Assembly (NCBI GenBank): GCA_029941645.1
Contig: JAPYSZ010000014.1
Location: 1 to 18,698 of the forward strand
DNA from: Candidatus Poseidoniia archaeon
GTDB taxonomy: Archaea > Thermoplasmatota > Poseidoniia > MGIII > CG-Epi1
DNA: 18,698 bases
Direction: 5' to 3'
Translations under genes and position numbers: made by a program
In this document: positions 7,251 through 14,064 of the stretch, one piece after another
How the letters are laid out: each line of letters opens with the position of its first letter
How positions within the stretch are numbered: position 1 is the first letter of the stretch
The notes under the pieces: generated by a model
Told to the model about the DNA's origin: nothing
The model's database searches: none
The model's input: only the letters and a program-made list of their open reading frames with translations

Positions 7251-8008
7251 TGGTATTTACAGAAATTGTTAGAACAGAAGATATAAAATTGAAAGATGCA
7301 ATTCTTCTTGAAGGTCTTCCAGGAGTAGGTAATGTTGGGAAATTAGCGGCAATGCATTTAATTGAAGAATTAAAGGCTAAGAAGTGTATGGAAATTTATT
7401 CTTCTCACTTTCCTCCACAAGTTTTGATTGACGAAGATGGAATTGTAAATTTGGTTAATAATGAATTGTATTATTATAATGGTAAAGGCAAAGAGCGTGA
7501 TTTGCTTTTTTTAGTTGGTGAGTATCAAGGTATGGATTCTTCTGGTCAGTATGATCTTTGCCAGAAGCTTATAGCTATGGTAAAAGAGATGGGAGTTACT
7601 ACAATTTATACCTTAGGTGGTTATGGCTTAGGCAAATTAGTTCCAGACCCTAGGGTTTTGGGTGCTGCAACATCAAATGATATTGTTAAATTATTCAAGA
7701 AAGCAGACGTGGAATTTATTGATGGCGAACCTGGTGCGGGGATTGTCGGAGCTTCAGGTCTTCTCCTTGGTCTAGGCAAACTACAAGGAATTCATGGAGG
7801 TTGTTTAATGGGAGAAACAAGTGGATATATGGTCGATCCTAAATCTGCAAGCGTAGTTCTCAAATCTCTTCAAAAATTATTGGGTGTTAGTATCGATCTT
7901 TCTGAGCTTGAAGAAAGAGCTAAGCAAGTTGATTCAATAACAAACCAATTAAAAGATATAGAGACTAGTGACAAAGAAGAAAGATCGGATGTTAATTATA
8001 TAGGTTAA
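7250..8008 (+). CDS. PAC2-family protein (COG2047), predicted proteasome assembly chaperone
   Basis: The PAC2 fold is seen in archaeal PbaA/PbaB-like proteins and eukaryotic PAC1/PAC2, which help assemble 20S proteasomes. The family start LLEGLPGVGNVGKLAA, HFPPQVLIDEDG, LFLVGEYQG, YTLGGYGLGK and GIVGASGLLLGLGK are all visible. The 252 residues end in a helical segment (LSELEERAKQVDSITNQ) of coiled-coil character. The end NYIG does not form a C-terminal HbYX motif, so direct docking on the proteasome by that route is not evident. It is the last gene of the ribosomal operon, a common archaeal arrangement; AGGAGTGA precedes its ATG. Its stop overlaps the stop of the opposing gene by four bases. 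Confidence 0.88.
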   Translation: MVFTEIVRTEDIKLKDAILLEGLPGVGNVGKLAAMHLIEELKAKKCMEIYSSHFPPQVLIDEDGIVNLVNNELYYYNGKGKERDLLFLVGEYQGMDSSGQYDLCQKLIAMVKEMGVTTIYTLGGYGLGKLVPDPRVLGAATSNDIVKLFKKADVEFIDGEPGAGIVGASGLLLGLGKLQGIHGGCLMGETSGYMVDPKSASVVLKSLQKLLGVSIDLSELEERAKQVDSITNQLKDIETSDKEERSDVNYIG

Positions 8009-9906
8009 TTTGAGTTTATAGATTGAATATTGAATAAGACTAATCCGTCCTTAGCATCAACTCCAGCTAATTTTTGATAACTATTTCCATTATGGTCTGT
8101 TCCTTTATTGTCTAAGAAATATGCATAGCTACCTGCAGTATTAACGTCAATATTATTTGAATAATCATTAGGGTTAATATTCCCTTGACTTAAATCAGAG
8201 ACAACATTAACTAAGTTCAAACTACCAAAATTAATAATTGAAGTTGGTGAGGCTAAGCTCTGCTTAGATACCAAATTTTGACCTAATAACAATTTTACAT
8301 TTGAATAATCAACATTCTTAGTTTGATCATTAACAGTCCAAGAGGCAATTTCATTAAAATCAGTCATTACTTCTTCAGCTGAGCAAATAGTCAATGGCGT
8401 AGGTATATCATCCATTGACATTATGGGTTTGTCTACGGTAATCTCTTCACCAGATATATTAGTTCGATTATACGCTAAAATCCACCCATCAATAGTTTCA
8501 GCTTGTTCATTATAGTGAGCCATTGTAAAGTTCCAGGCACCTTCATTTTTTTCGGTATAGTTTGCTTCAATAAGGAATGAGGGTTTATTCTTATTTTCTT
8601 GGTCTTTAACATAGTTGTTAAATCCAGATACGTCATTTTTACCTTTTTCAATACCTGTTTGTAGGGTGAATGATGAATCTAAACCACAACTACCATTTCC
8701 AAATGCTGGGGCGCCATCAATCCAAGGGCTAAATTCACCTGTTTTCGTATTGGACCCACTTTTGTATGGTGTTGTTGGTACGTCAGTATATCCTTCAGTT
8801 CTTTTAGATGTAGTACCTTTATATTCAAAATTTATTGCGTACAATTTACCACTCGGTGAGCTTGCATCCGAGTTCACTTTAAGTTTAAATTTTAGTGGCA
8901 TACTGCTTTCTTCAGAGAGATAAAAATCAAAGTCGTATTGGTATTGATATTGGTACCCCAAAATCGAATCTGAAACATACGCTGTACTTATTTTGAGGAG
9001 TGCAGTTTGAATTCCATCTACTTTACCACCGTCGGTGACTTTCCAATTAAATTCGATTCCACCATCGTTTATTGTTCCTTTAGTTCCTGCTTCCAATTTT
9101 TGACCTATATATGTGCTGCCATGCGGTAATAACCCAGATTCACTATCTCTTGGAACCCAGTCAGTTGCACCCTGCCAGTACCAGCTTTCACCAGTTAATG
9201 TATCTGAATAGGAGGCATTCGATTCAATATCTGTTCTAACAATCTCTAAGGATGTTGTATCAATAAATTGGTGCTGAAATGTGATACTTTCTGCATTTTC
9301 TAGACTAGCTGGATTTTCACCTTCCTGCTTTATTGTTCCATCAATATCATTAAGGTTTTGTTCTAAATATTTTTTAAAAACACTTCTATCATTTCCGTAT
9401 CCGTCAATAATCATTGTCGACGGTGCCTTAATTCCTGTTTTTAGTTCTCCTGAAAAAACAATATCTAGTTCATTTATTACAATATCATTGTCAATAAATC
9501 CTATTGGTAAAGGAATATCTAGTGAACTATCAAAATTTATTGAGCCTTGTATTTCGTAAATAATTTCTTCTTCGTATTGTTCATATGGAACCTCTATTAT
9601 GACATTTTGATAGGCTAATAGAATGTACAAGAATCCAGTCATTAATAATATGGTTATTGTGCCTATAACTCCAATTACTCTAATACTAATTCCATTTTCT
9701 TCATGGGTTAGAGGTATTGCCCAATTATCTTCATCTACACTTGATTCTTTATCGATTACAGCTAAAGGACTTAAATCTAAATCATCACTTCCCTCATCAT
9801 CAGGAGAGGGTGAAGAAAGATCTAAGGTACTGTCTTCTTCTTCATTAGCTTCAGCCGCGTCTTCATCAGATTTACCTGATTTCCACAGCTCATCATCTGA
9901 ACTCAC
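8005..9906 (-). CDS. Single-pass membrane protein with acidic N-terminus and large exported domain
   Basis: I do not recognise this protein. The first ~70 residues are D/E/S-rich and probably disordered. One transmembrane helix follows (about residues 77-101 counted from the upstream GTG), then ~530 residues of mainly beta, glycine- and asparagine-rich sequence with many N-x-S/T sequons, which suggests an extracellular domain and a cytoplasmic N-terminus. Two cysteines in the exported part (GNGSCGLD and TICSAEE) could pair. There is no signal peptidase site. Start choice: GTG 9915 opens the longest frame, but a TATA-like box is centred about 24 bases before GTG 9906, so a leaderless start at 9906 (633 aa) is preferred. 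It follows two small membrane-protein genes on the same strand. Confidence 0.78.
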   Translation of the reverse strand: MSSDDELWKSGKSDEDAAEANEEEDSTLDLSSPSPDDEGSDDLDLSPLAVIDKESSVDEDNWAIPLTHEENGISIRVIGVIGTITILLMTGFLYILLAYQNVIIEVPYEQYEEEIIYEIQGSINFDSSLDIPLPIGFIDNDIVINELDIVFSGELKTGIKAPSTMIIDGYGNDRSVFKKYLEQNLNDIDGTIKQEGENPASLENAESITFQHQFIDTTSLEIVRTDIESNASYSDTLTGESWYWQGATDWVPRDSESGLLPHGSTYIGQKLEAGTKGTINDGGIEFNWKVTDGGKVDGIQTALLKISTAYVSDSILGYQYQYQYDFDFYLSEESSMPLKFKLKVNSDASSPSGKLYAINFEYKGTTSKRTEGYTDVPTTPYKSGSNTKTGEFSPWIDGAPAFGNGSCGLDSSFTLQTGIEKGKNDVSGFNNYVKDQENKNKPSFLIEANYTEKNEGAWNFTMAHYNEQAETIDGWILAYNRTNISGEEITVDKPIMSMDDIPTPLTICSAEEVMTDFNEIASWTVNDQTKNVDYSNVKLLLGQNLVSKQSLASPTSIINFGSLNLVNVVSDLSQGNINPNDYSNNIDVNTAGSYAYFLDNKGTDHNGNSYQKLAGVDAKDGLVLFNIQSINSN

Positions 9907-9924
9907 AGGTATCACGAATCGTTA

Positions 9925-9934
9925 TTCTATTTTA
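9925..9934 (-). promoter_or_regulatory. TATA-like box for the large membrane protein
   Basis: On the minus strand the sequence reads TAAAATAGAA, centred about 24 bases before GTG 9906 and only 15 before GTG 9915. The spacing favours a leaderless start at 9906. Confidence 0.4.
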
Positions 9935-9961
9935 GACTAATGCTATGTTAAGTTTTGATGT

Positions 9962-10231
9962 TTATGATTTAATTATGGCAACAAGGAATACAATAATTCC
10001 TATTATTCCACCAACCATTCCACCTACGAAAGCTAACATTCCATCTAAAAATATAACCTTGCTATATGTTTCAGGTAGAGTAAGATAATATGCTAATCCA
10101 GCACCAATAAGAAGGAATACAAATCCAACATTTCGGGTTTTACTACTTCCATAGTAGGCTATGAGTAAGCCCATAAATAACATTGAAAGCATAACACCAA
10201 CAAGCCCCATTGAGATTACGATATTCATCAT
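9962..10231 (-). CDS. Small three-TM membrane protein (89 aa), paralogue of its neighbour
   Basis: An 89-residue hydrophobic protein with three predicted membrane helices (about 5-27, 35-51, 62-86) and a short polar loop YYGSSKTRNVGF between the first two. I know no family for it. It aligns with the first ~108 residues of the upstream gene: Y-Y/F-G-x-x-K-x-x-x-[IV]-GF after helix 1, F-[LM]-D-x-[ML]-L at helix 3, and glycine-rich GGMV in helix 3. It lacks that protein's acidic tail. The ATG overlaps the upstream stop by four bases (ATGA), so the two are translated from one mRNA. Likely partners in a membrane complex (inference). Confidence 0.75.
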   Translation of the reverse strand: MMNIVISMGLVGVMLSMLFMGLLIAYYGSSKTRNVGFVFLLIGAGLAYYLTLPETYSKVIFLDGMLAFVGGMVGGIIGIIVFLVAIIKS

Positions 10232-10689
10232 TCTTCTTCCTCCGAAGTGTCATCATCACTATCCGCTTCATTTAATTCTTCTTCAAGTTTTTTTAGCTCT
10301 TCATCTAAATCTAAATCTTCAAGATCTTCCAAATCCAAATCTTCCAAGTCATCTACAGTATCAACTTTCATAAGCACAAATAAGATCACAAACATTCCTA
10401 CTACCATTCCGCCAAGAGCGGCTACACCAGATAATAGAGCATCCATGAATGTAGTTTCATTAAACTGATTTGGTATTGCATCAACACCTCCAAAGGTCAT
10501 AAGATAAACCAAGACTAAGATTATTATTCCAAAAAATAATAAAGCAAATCCTATCTTCTGAGATTTTCCTGCACCAAAGTATGAAGTAAACATTCCCGTT
10601 GCAAGTAATGCTACGCCAATACCAATTATTAACATCGATACGAAGAATTCCATCAGCATCTCTCCGTTAAAATCCATAGTCATGTCCAT
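10228..10689 (-). CDS. Three-TM membrane protein with aspartate/glutamate-rich C-terminal tail (153 aa)
   Basis: Three membrane helices (about 14-38, 46-66, 82-108) are followed by a ~45-residue tail that is almost entirely D, E and L, with LEDLDLEDLEDLDL-type short repeats and an EEEE end. The tail probably faces the cytoplasm or cell exterior as a charged amphipathic helix; the side is not determinable here. Several in-frame ATGs occur at the start (10689, 10683, 10677); a TATA-like box centred 26 bases before 10689 favours that one as a leaderless start. Related to the downstream 89-residue protein by tandem duplication. No recognised family or function. Confidence 0.77.
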   Translation of the reverse strand: MDMTMDFNGEMLMEFFVSMLIIGIGVALLATGMFTSYFGAGKSQKIGFALLFFGIIILVLVYLMTFGGVDAIPNQFNETTFMDALLSGVAALGGMVVGMFVILFVLMKVDTVDDLEDLDLEDLEDLDLDEELKKLEEELNEADSDDDTSEEEE

Positions 10690-10710
10690 GTAGTAGACTC
10701 AGCAGAGTAC

Positions 10711-10720
10711 AATATAAGTT
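10711..10720 (-). promoter_or_regulatory. TATA-like box for the three-TM gene pair
   Basis: The minus strand reads AACTTATATT, centred about 26 bases upstream of ATG 10689, consistent with a leaderless transcript for the two-gene unit. Confidence 0.5.
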
Positions 10721-10761
10721 TAACTATAGGTTGTTTTTAATGTTTGTCGTCGATAGAGTGG

Positions 10762-10775
10762 TTAAGTATATATAC
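10762..10775 (+). promoter_or_regulatory. Strong TATA box for the two-repeat protein
   Basis: TTAAGTATATATAC is the best TATA match in the window. Its centre at about 10769 predicts a transcription start near 10796 and a leader of about 10 nt before ATG 10807. It lies inside the longer possible ORF beginning at 10744, which argues against that upstream start. Confidence 0.6.
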
Positions 10776-10806
10776 TGTCCACTTAATGTATCCTTGGTGT
10801 AAACCA

Positions 10807-11037
10807 ATGGCAGAAACAGTTGCACAAACAGGAGTATCGAAAGAGTCAGGATATCTATATTATTTAGGTAAAGATGGCGACGTATGGCGTACTAAGATGG
10901 CACGTGGCGGAAAGAAGACCGGTGGCGGTCCCGAACCCGTAGCTAAAGCTGGCGTCAGTCGTGAGGACAATTATCTATACTATATTGACAAACAAGGCAA
11001 TGTAGCTAGATCCCCTATGGCTCGCGGTCGAAAGTAA
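10807..11037 (+). CDS. Small basic two-repeat protein (76 aa), unknown function
   Basis: The protein consists of two copies of one module, residues 5-36 and 45-76, in exact register with a 40-residue period and 19 of 32 identical positions. Each copy reads GVS-K/R-E, YLYY, K-x-G-x-V-x-R and ends MARG-x-K; a glycine-rich linker (KTGGGPEP) joins them. It has no cysteines, signal peptide or membrane segment and is basic, so a nucleic-acid or ribosome-associated role is possible but unproven. ATG 10807 is chosen because the TATA box lies just upstream and the repeat phase starts there; the frame extends back to 10744 without support. Codons are richer in G/C than the neighbours, as in highly expressed genes. 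A perfect hairpin and then tRNA-Ser follow. Confidence 0.82.
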   Translation: MAETVAQTGVSKESGYLYYLGKDGDVWRTKMARGGKKTGGGPEPVAKAGVSREDNYLYYIDKQGNVARSPMARGRK

Positions 11038-11061
11038 GGTTCGTTAAGAATCTTACGGATT

Positions 11062-11096
11062 AAGCCCAAGCATTTAGCTTGGGCTTTGACATTTTT
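11062..11096 (+). terminator. Perfect 10-bp hairpin followed by a T run
   Basis: AAGCCCAAGC (11062-11071) pairs without mismatch with GCTTGGGCTT (11077-11086) around a five-base ATTTA loop, and TTTTT follows at 11092-11096. It lies between the small repeat protein and tRNA-Ser. It may be an intrinsic-like terminator or a 3' end-stabilising or processing hairpin; strong hairpins are not required for archaeal termination. Confidence 0.6.
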
Positions 11097-11099
11097 AAG

Positions 11100-11186
11100 G
11101 CAGAGGTCGCTTAGCCCGGTATAGCGCCGGCCTTGAAAGCCGGTGGGAGTATTCCCTCGGGGGTTCAAATCCCTCCCTCTGCGCCA
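11100..11186 (+). tRNA. tRNA-Ser, anticodon UGA, CCA encoded
   Basis: The sequence folds as a class II tRNA. The acceptor stem GCAGAGG (11100-11106) pairs with CCTCTGC (11176-11182), followed by discriminator G and an encoded CCA (11184-11186). The anticodon stem CCGGC/GCCGG encloses the loop CTTGAAA, giving anticodon TGA at 11134-11136, which reads UCA and other UCN codons. A long variable arm (GGGA paired with TCCC) and the T loop TTCAAAT on a five-base stem confirm serine. No intron is visible. It lies 3 nt after a T run and 12 nt before the end of the convergent thrS. Confidence 0.96.
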
Positions 11187-11198
11187 TTAGGCTAGAGT

Positions 11199-13151
11199 CT
11201 AAATTAGTTCTAATTTCTTTTTTCTTGAGGAATTCTCTGAAGCAAGATTGGTAATGAATTCTTCTACAGGTATTCCATTCTTTTGGTTTCCATCACGGGC
11301 TCTTATGGAGACAGTGTTCTTTTGTGATTCTTCATCACCTATAATAATCATGTAAGCCGGCCTCATTTTTCGATGCATACGTATTTTCTTACCAATAGTA
11401 TGATCAGAATAATCTGCTTTTACTCTTATATTTGCATCTTTAAGTTTATTTTCCAGTTTTGTGCCGTAGTCATTATGTTTTTCTGAAATGGTTATAATTT
11501 GAGCCTGGATAGGCGATAGCCAAGTTGGAAAGTTTCCAGCCCAATGTTCCGTTAGAAATGCTACAAATCTTTCATGTGTAGATAATGGAGCTCTGTGTAT
11601 AACGAATACTTCATTGTTTTCAGTTCCCGATTCATCCATAAAACTTAATCCAAATCGCTCTTTAGCTGCAAAATCCAATTGAATGGTTGACATTGATTCT
11701 TCTCGACCTAGGAGAGTAGTAAATTGGATGTCTACTTTGGGCCCATAGAAGGCAGCTTCTCCAATACTCTCTTCATATTTTACGTTCAAATTATCTAAAA
11801 TTTCTCTTAAATGGTTCTGTGTAGTTTCCCAGTTTTTAGGTTGATCAATATACTTTTCAGTGTTTTCAGGATCCCATAATGAAAGACGGAAATGGTAGTC
11901 ATCAAAACCAAAAGCCGAGTAATATTCTTGAACCATCTGAATATTATTTGCAAATTCTTGTGCAACTTGGTCCAAAGTACAGTATATGTGAGCATCGTTC
12001 ATAGACAACATTCTTACACGCAATAATCCTGTGAGTGTACCTGATAATTCATTCCTGTAAACCGTCCCATATTCAGCTATTCTAATAGGTAATTCGCGAT
12101 AAGAACGTTTTTTGTTTCGGTAAATAAGGTGGTGCATAGGACAGTTCATGGCTTTTAGATAGTAAGTCCCATCATCCATTTCCATTGGTGGGTACATAGA
12201 TTCAGCATAATGTGGCAGGTGTCCACTTGTCTCGAATAATTGTTGTTTACCAAGCACAGGAGTTGTTACTCTTTCATATCCATAGGTGTTTTCAGTTTCT
12301 ACAGCAAAGCGTTCAATTTCCGATTTTATAATTTCTCCATTTGGTAACCAGACAGGCAATCCTTTTCCAATCAATTCATTAATCATATAGAGATTCATTT
12401 CTTTACCTATTTTTTTATGATCTCTTTTTTCCGCTTCAGCCAGTTGCATGTTTCTTTCTTTTAAGTCATTTTTGGAGGCATAACACATTCCATAAATTCG
12501 AACTAAAGGTTCACGTTTTGCATCCGCCCTCCAATATGCCTGGCTAGTACTAGTGAGTTTGAACCATCTCAATTTAGCAGTATTTTCAACATGTGGCCCT
12601 CTGCAAAGATCTACAAAGTTCCCTTGTCTATATGCTGAAGAGCCTACATCGTGACCAATCTTATCATCCATGATTTCCATTTTAAAGGAATTATCTGAAA
12701 ACATATTTCTCAATGCCTTGTTATCATACTCTTCTCTCTCGATTCTAATGTTTTTCTTAACTAGTTCCTTCATTCTTTTTTCAATCGTTTTCAAATCTTC
12801 TTCATTGATTGGATTCATAAAAAAATCATAATAGAAACCATGTTCTATTGGTGGGCCTATCGTTGGTTTAGCTTCAGGGAACAATTCGGTTACGGCCTGA
12901 GCCAAAAGGTGAGCACACGAATGCCTCATTATGTATAATCCTTCATCAGAATCATTTTTTATAATGTCAATCTCACAGTTCTTTCGCAATGAATATGATA
13001 AATCTTTTTCTTTACCATTGACTAAGACTGCAATCGCACCTGATTTTTTTCCATGTATCTCTTTGACTACTTCACCTGCACTAATTCCTTTAGGAAAATC
13101 ATGGACTCCATCGTCACATTCAACTTCAATCATTTTAATTGCGTAAGACAT
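11199..13151 (-). CDS. thrS: Threonyl-tRNA synthetase, bacterial type
   Basis: Charges tRNA-Thr. The 650 residues have the full bacterial/eukaryotic layout. An N-terminal TGS domain (about 1-65) is followed by the N2 editing domain with HSCAH and CRGPH, the residues that hydrolyse mischarged Ser-tRNA. Next comes the class II core: MNCPMHH, motif 2 YRNELSG...LLRVR, MNDAHIYC and VIHRAPLSTHERF, in which the zinc ligands Cys, His and His are all kept. A C-terminal anticodon-binding domain ends the protein. Most archaea instead carry a ThrRS with an unrelated D-aminoacyl-deacylase-like editing domain, so this gene points to horizontal acquisition. Start options are ATG 13151 and ATG 13133 (MIEVE); the extra TTG at 13154 is unlikely. 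Confidence 0.96.
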   Translation of the reverse strand: MSYAIKMIEVECDDGVHDFPKGISAGEVVKEIHGKKSGAIAVLVNGKEKDLSYSLRKNCEIDIIKNDSDEGLYIMRHSCAHLLAQAVTELFPEAKPTIGPPIEHGFYYDFFMNPINEEDLKTIEKRMKELVKKNIRIEREEYDNKALRNMFSDNSFKMEIMDDKIGHDVGSSAYRQGNFVDLCRGPHVENTAKLRWFKLTSTSQAYWRADAKREPLVRIYGMCYASKNDLKERNMQLAEAEKRDHKKIGKEMNLYMINELIGKGLPVWLPNGEIIKSEIERFAVETENTYGYERVTTPVLGKQQLFETSGHLPHYAESMYPPMEMDDGTYYLKAMNCPMHHLIYRNKKRSYRELPIRIAEYGTVYRNELSGTLTGLLRVRMLSMNDAHIYCTLDQVAQEFANNIQMVQEYYSAFGFDDYHFRLSLWDPENTEKYIDQPKNWETTQNHLREILDNLNVKYEESIGEAAFYGPKVDIQFTTLLGREESMSTIQLDFAAKERFGLSFMDESGTENNEVFVIHRAPLSTHERFVAFLTEHWAGNFPTWLSPIQAQIITISEKHNDYGTKLENKLKDANIRVKADYSDHTIGKKIRMHRKMRPAYMIIIGDEESQKNTVSIRARDGNQKNGIPVEEFITNLASENSSRKKKLELI

Positions 13152-13181
13152 CAATACAAAAAGACTTCCTCTTAGGTAAAT

Positions 13182-13191
13182 GCTTATACGC
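13182..13191. promoter_or_regulatory. Near-palindromic TATA element between divergent thrS and the two-TM gene
   Basis: GCTTATACGC reads GCGTATAAGC on the other strand. It sits 34-35 bases from ATG 13220 (plus) and from ATG 13151 (minus), so one element could direct both transcripts with leaders of under 10 nt. Inference from spacing only. Confidence 0.4.
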
Positions 13192-13219
13192 TATCTACTG
13201 TGCTAATTTAGTGATAGCC

Positions 13220-14002
13220 ATGGCAGATGGTCAAAAAAGGAGTAAGAAGCGTCGGCCACGTAAAGGGCCTAAGTCAAGACGAGGTTCTCCTAAAAATCCT
13301 TTCATAATGCAATCAATGGGTGCGGTGGTTTCGATTGTTTTAGTTATATTTTTAGTTCCTTTGGGAGTTATACCTGAAAGTGCTGCAATTGTAATATGTA
13401 TGATAATTCTAGCAGGGATGTTCTATCTTATGTCAGTGGGGCAGGTAAGACCCCGTAGGCCTAAACGCCACCCTAAGAAGCATAGTAATCAGGAAAAAGA
13501 ACCGCAGTTTTACACAGCACTTCCATCTACTTTAGGTTTGACAGATATTCCTGAACAAGTACCTACACCTCAAGTTAAACTTCCACCAAGACCAATTAGA
13601 GCTGCTCGAAGGCGTCGTGATTTTGTAACATATCCATTAGCTGTTGGCGGTGGTGATTATTCAGATTCCTATGTTCAAGTTGATAAGGATACAGTCTTAA
13701 GACTCCGTTCAGAAATGACCTCTTCTTCAGAAGCTGTATTTTTGCCTGGACTACGTATTTCTTCGTTCCCTTCATCTAAAATTGCTTCGGTAATATCACA
13801 AGAGATAGAAGCAGATACTGTTATGAAAGCTCAGCCTGTAATGGCCGTTGAAGCTGAGCCTTTAGTTCAATCAGCAGAGGCTGCCGTAGTTCAATCGGCA
13901 GAGGCAACCTCTGTTGAAGCTGTAGTAGCAAGCCCAGTACTTCAACCTGTCATTGTGGAGGAAGAAGAAGACGAGATGGAATTTGATATGGAGTGGGATT
14001 AA
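13220..14002 (+). CDS. Two-TM membrane protein with basic N-terminus and acidic C-terminus (260 aa)
   Basis: No family recognised. The first ~28 residues are extremely basic (KRSKKRRPRKGPKSRRG), two membrane helices follow (about 34-52 and 54-73), then a second basic stretch RPRRPKRHPKKH. The remaining ~170 residues are a soluble, partly low-complexity region with a VQSAEA duplication (13864-13905 region) and an acidic end EEEEDEMEFDMEWD. By the positive-inside rule both termini are probably cytoplasmic. ATG 13220 is preferred because a TATA-like element lies 34 bases upstream; the open frame reaches back to 13139 across the thrS start without support. T-rich tracts follow the stop. Confidence 0.72.
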   Translation: MADGQKRSKKRRPRKGPKSRRGSPKNPFIMQSMGAVVSIVLVIFLVPLGVIPESAAIVICMIILAGMFYLMSVGQVRPRRPKRHPKKHSNQEKEPQFYTALPSTLGLTDIPEQVPTPQVKLPPRPIRAARRRRDFVTYPLAVGGGDYSDSYVQVDKDTVLRLRSEMTSSSEAVFLPGLRISSFPSSKIASVISQEIEADTVMKAQPVMAVEAEPLVQSAEAAVVQSAEATSVEAVVASPVLQPVIVEEEEDEMEFDMEWD

Positions 14003-14011
14003 TCCAATTCA

Positions 14012-14018
14012 TTTTTTT
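14012..14018 (+). terminator. T-tract terminator candidate
   Basis: A run of seven T residues 10 bases after the stop of the two-TM gene, repeated at 14031-14037. Oligo-T tracts are the usual archaeal termination signal; the second run overlaps the presumed promoter of the next gene. Confidence 0.4.
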
Positions 14019-14030
14019 CATGGCCCGTTC

Positions 14031-14044
14031 TTTTTTTATGGTAT
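14031..14044 (+). promoter_or_regulatory. TATA-like box for GGGP synthase
   Basis: TTTTTTTATGGTAT is centred about 27 bases before ATG 14065, predicting a leaderless transcript and favouring 14065 over the TTG at 14059. Confidence 0.45.
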
Positions 14045-14064
14045 TCCCGGACTAGCGATTGCTT

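Noticed and set aside
9623..9940. Plus-strand open frame of 105 residues
   Set aside because: Serine-rich mirror of the acidic low-complexity N-terminus on the other strand; not a real gene.
10247..10468. Plus-strand serine/lysine-rich open frame
   Set aside because: It is the reverse complement of the D/E/L-rich tail of the three-TM gene.
10744..10806. Upstream extension of the two-repeat protein to a TTG-type start at 10744
   Set aside because: The extension contains the TATA box, carries hydrophobic sequence unlike the repeats, and lies before the predicted transcription start.
11100..11186. tRNA-Ser as an integration (att) site
   Set aside because: No integrase gene and no duplicated tRNA 3' end were seen nearby.
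13139..13219. N-terminal extension of the two-TM protein
   Set aside because: It would overlap the thrS start and span the presumed promoter; ATG 13220 has the expected TATA spacing.
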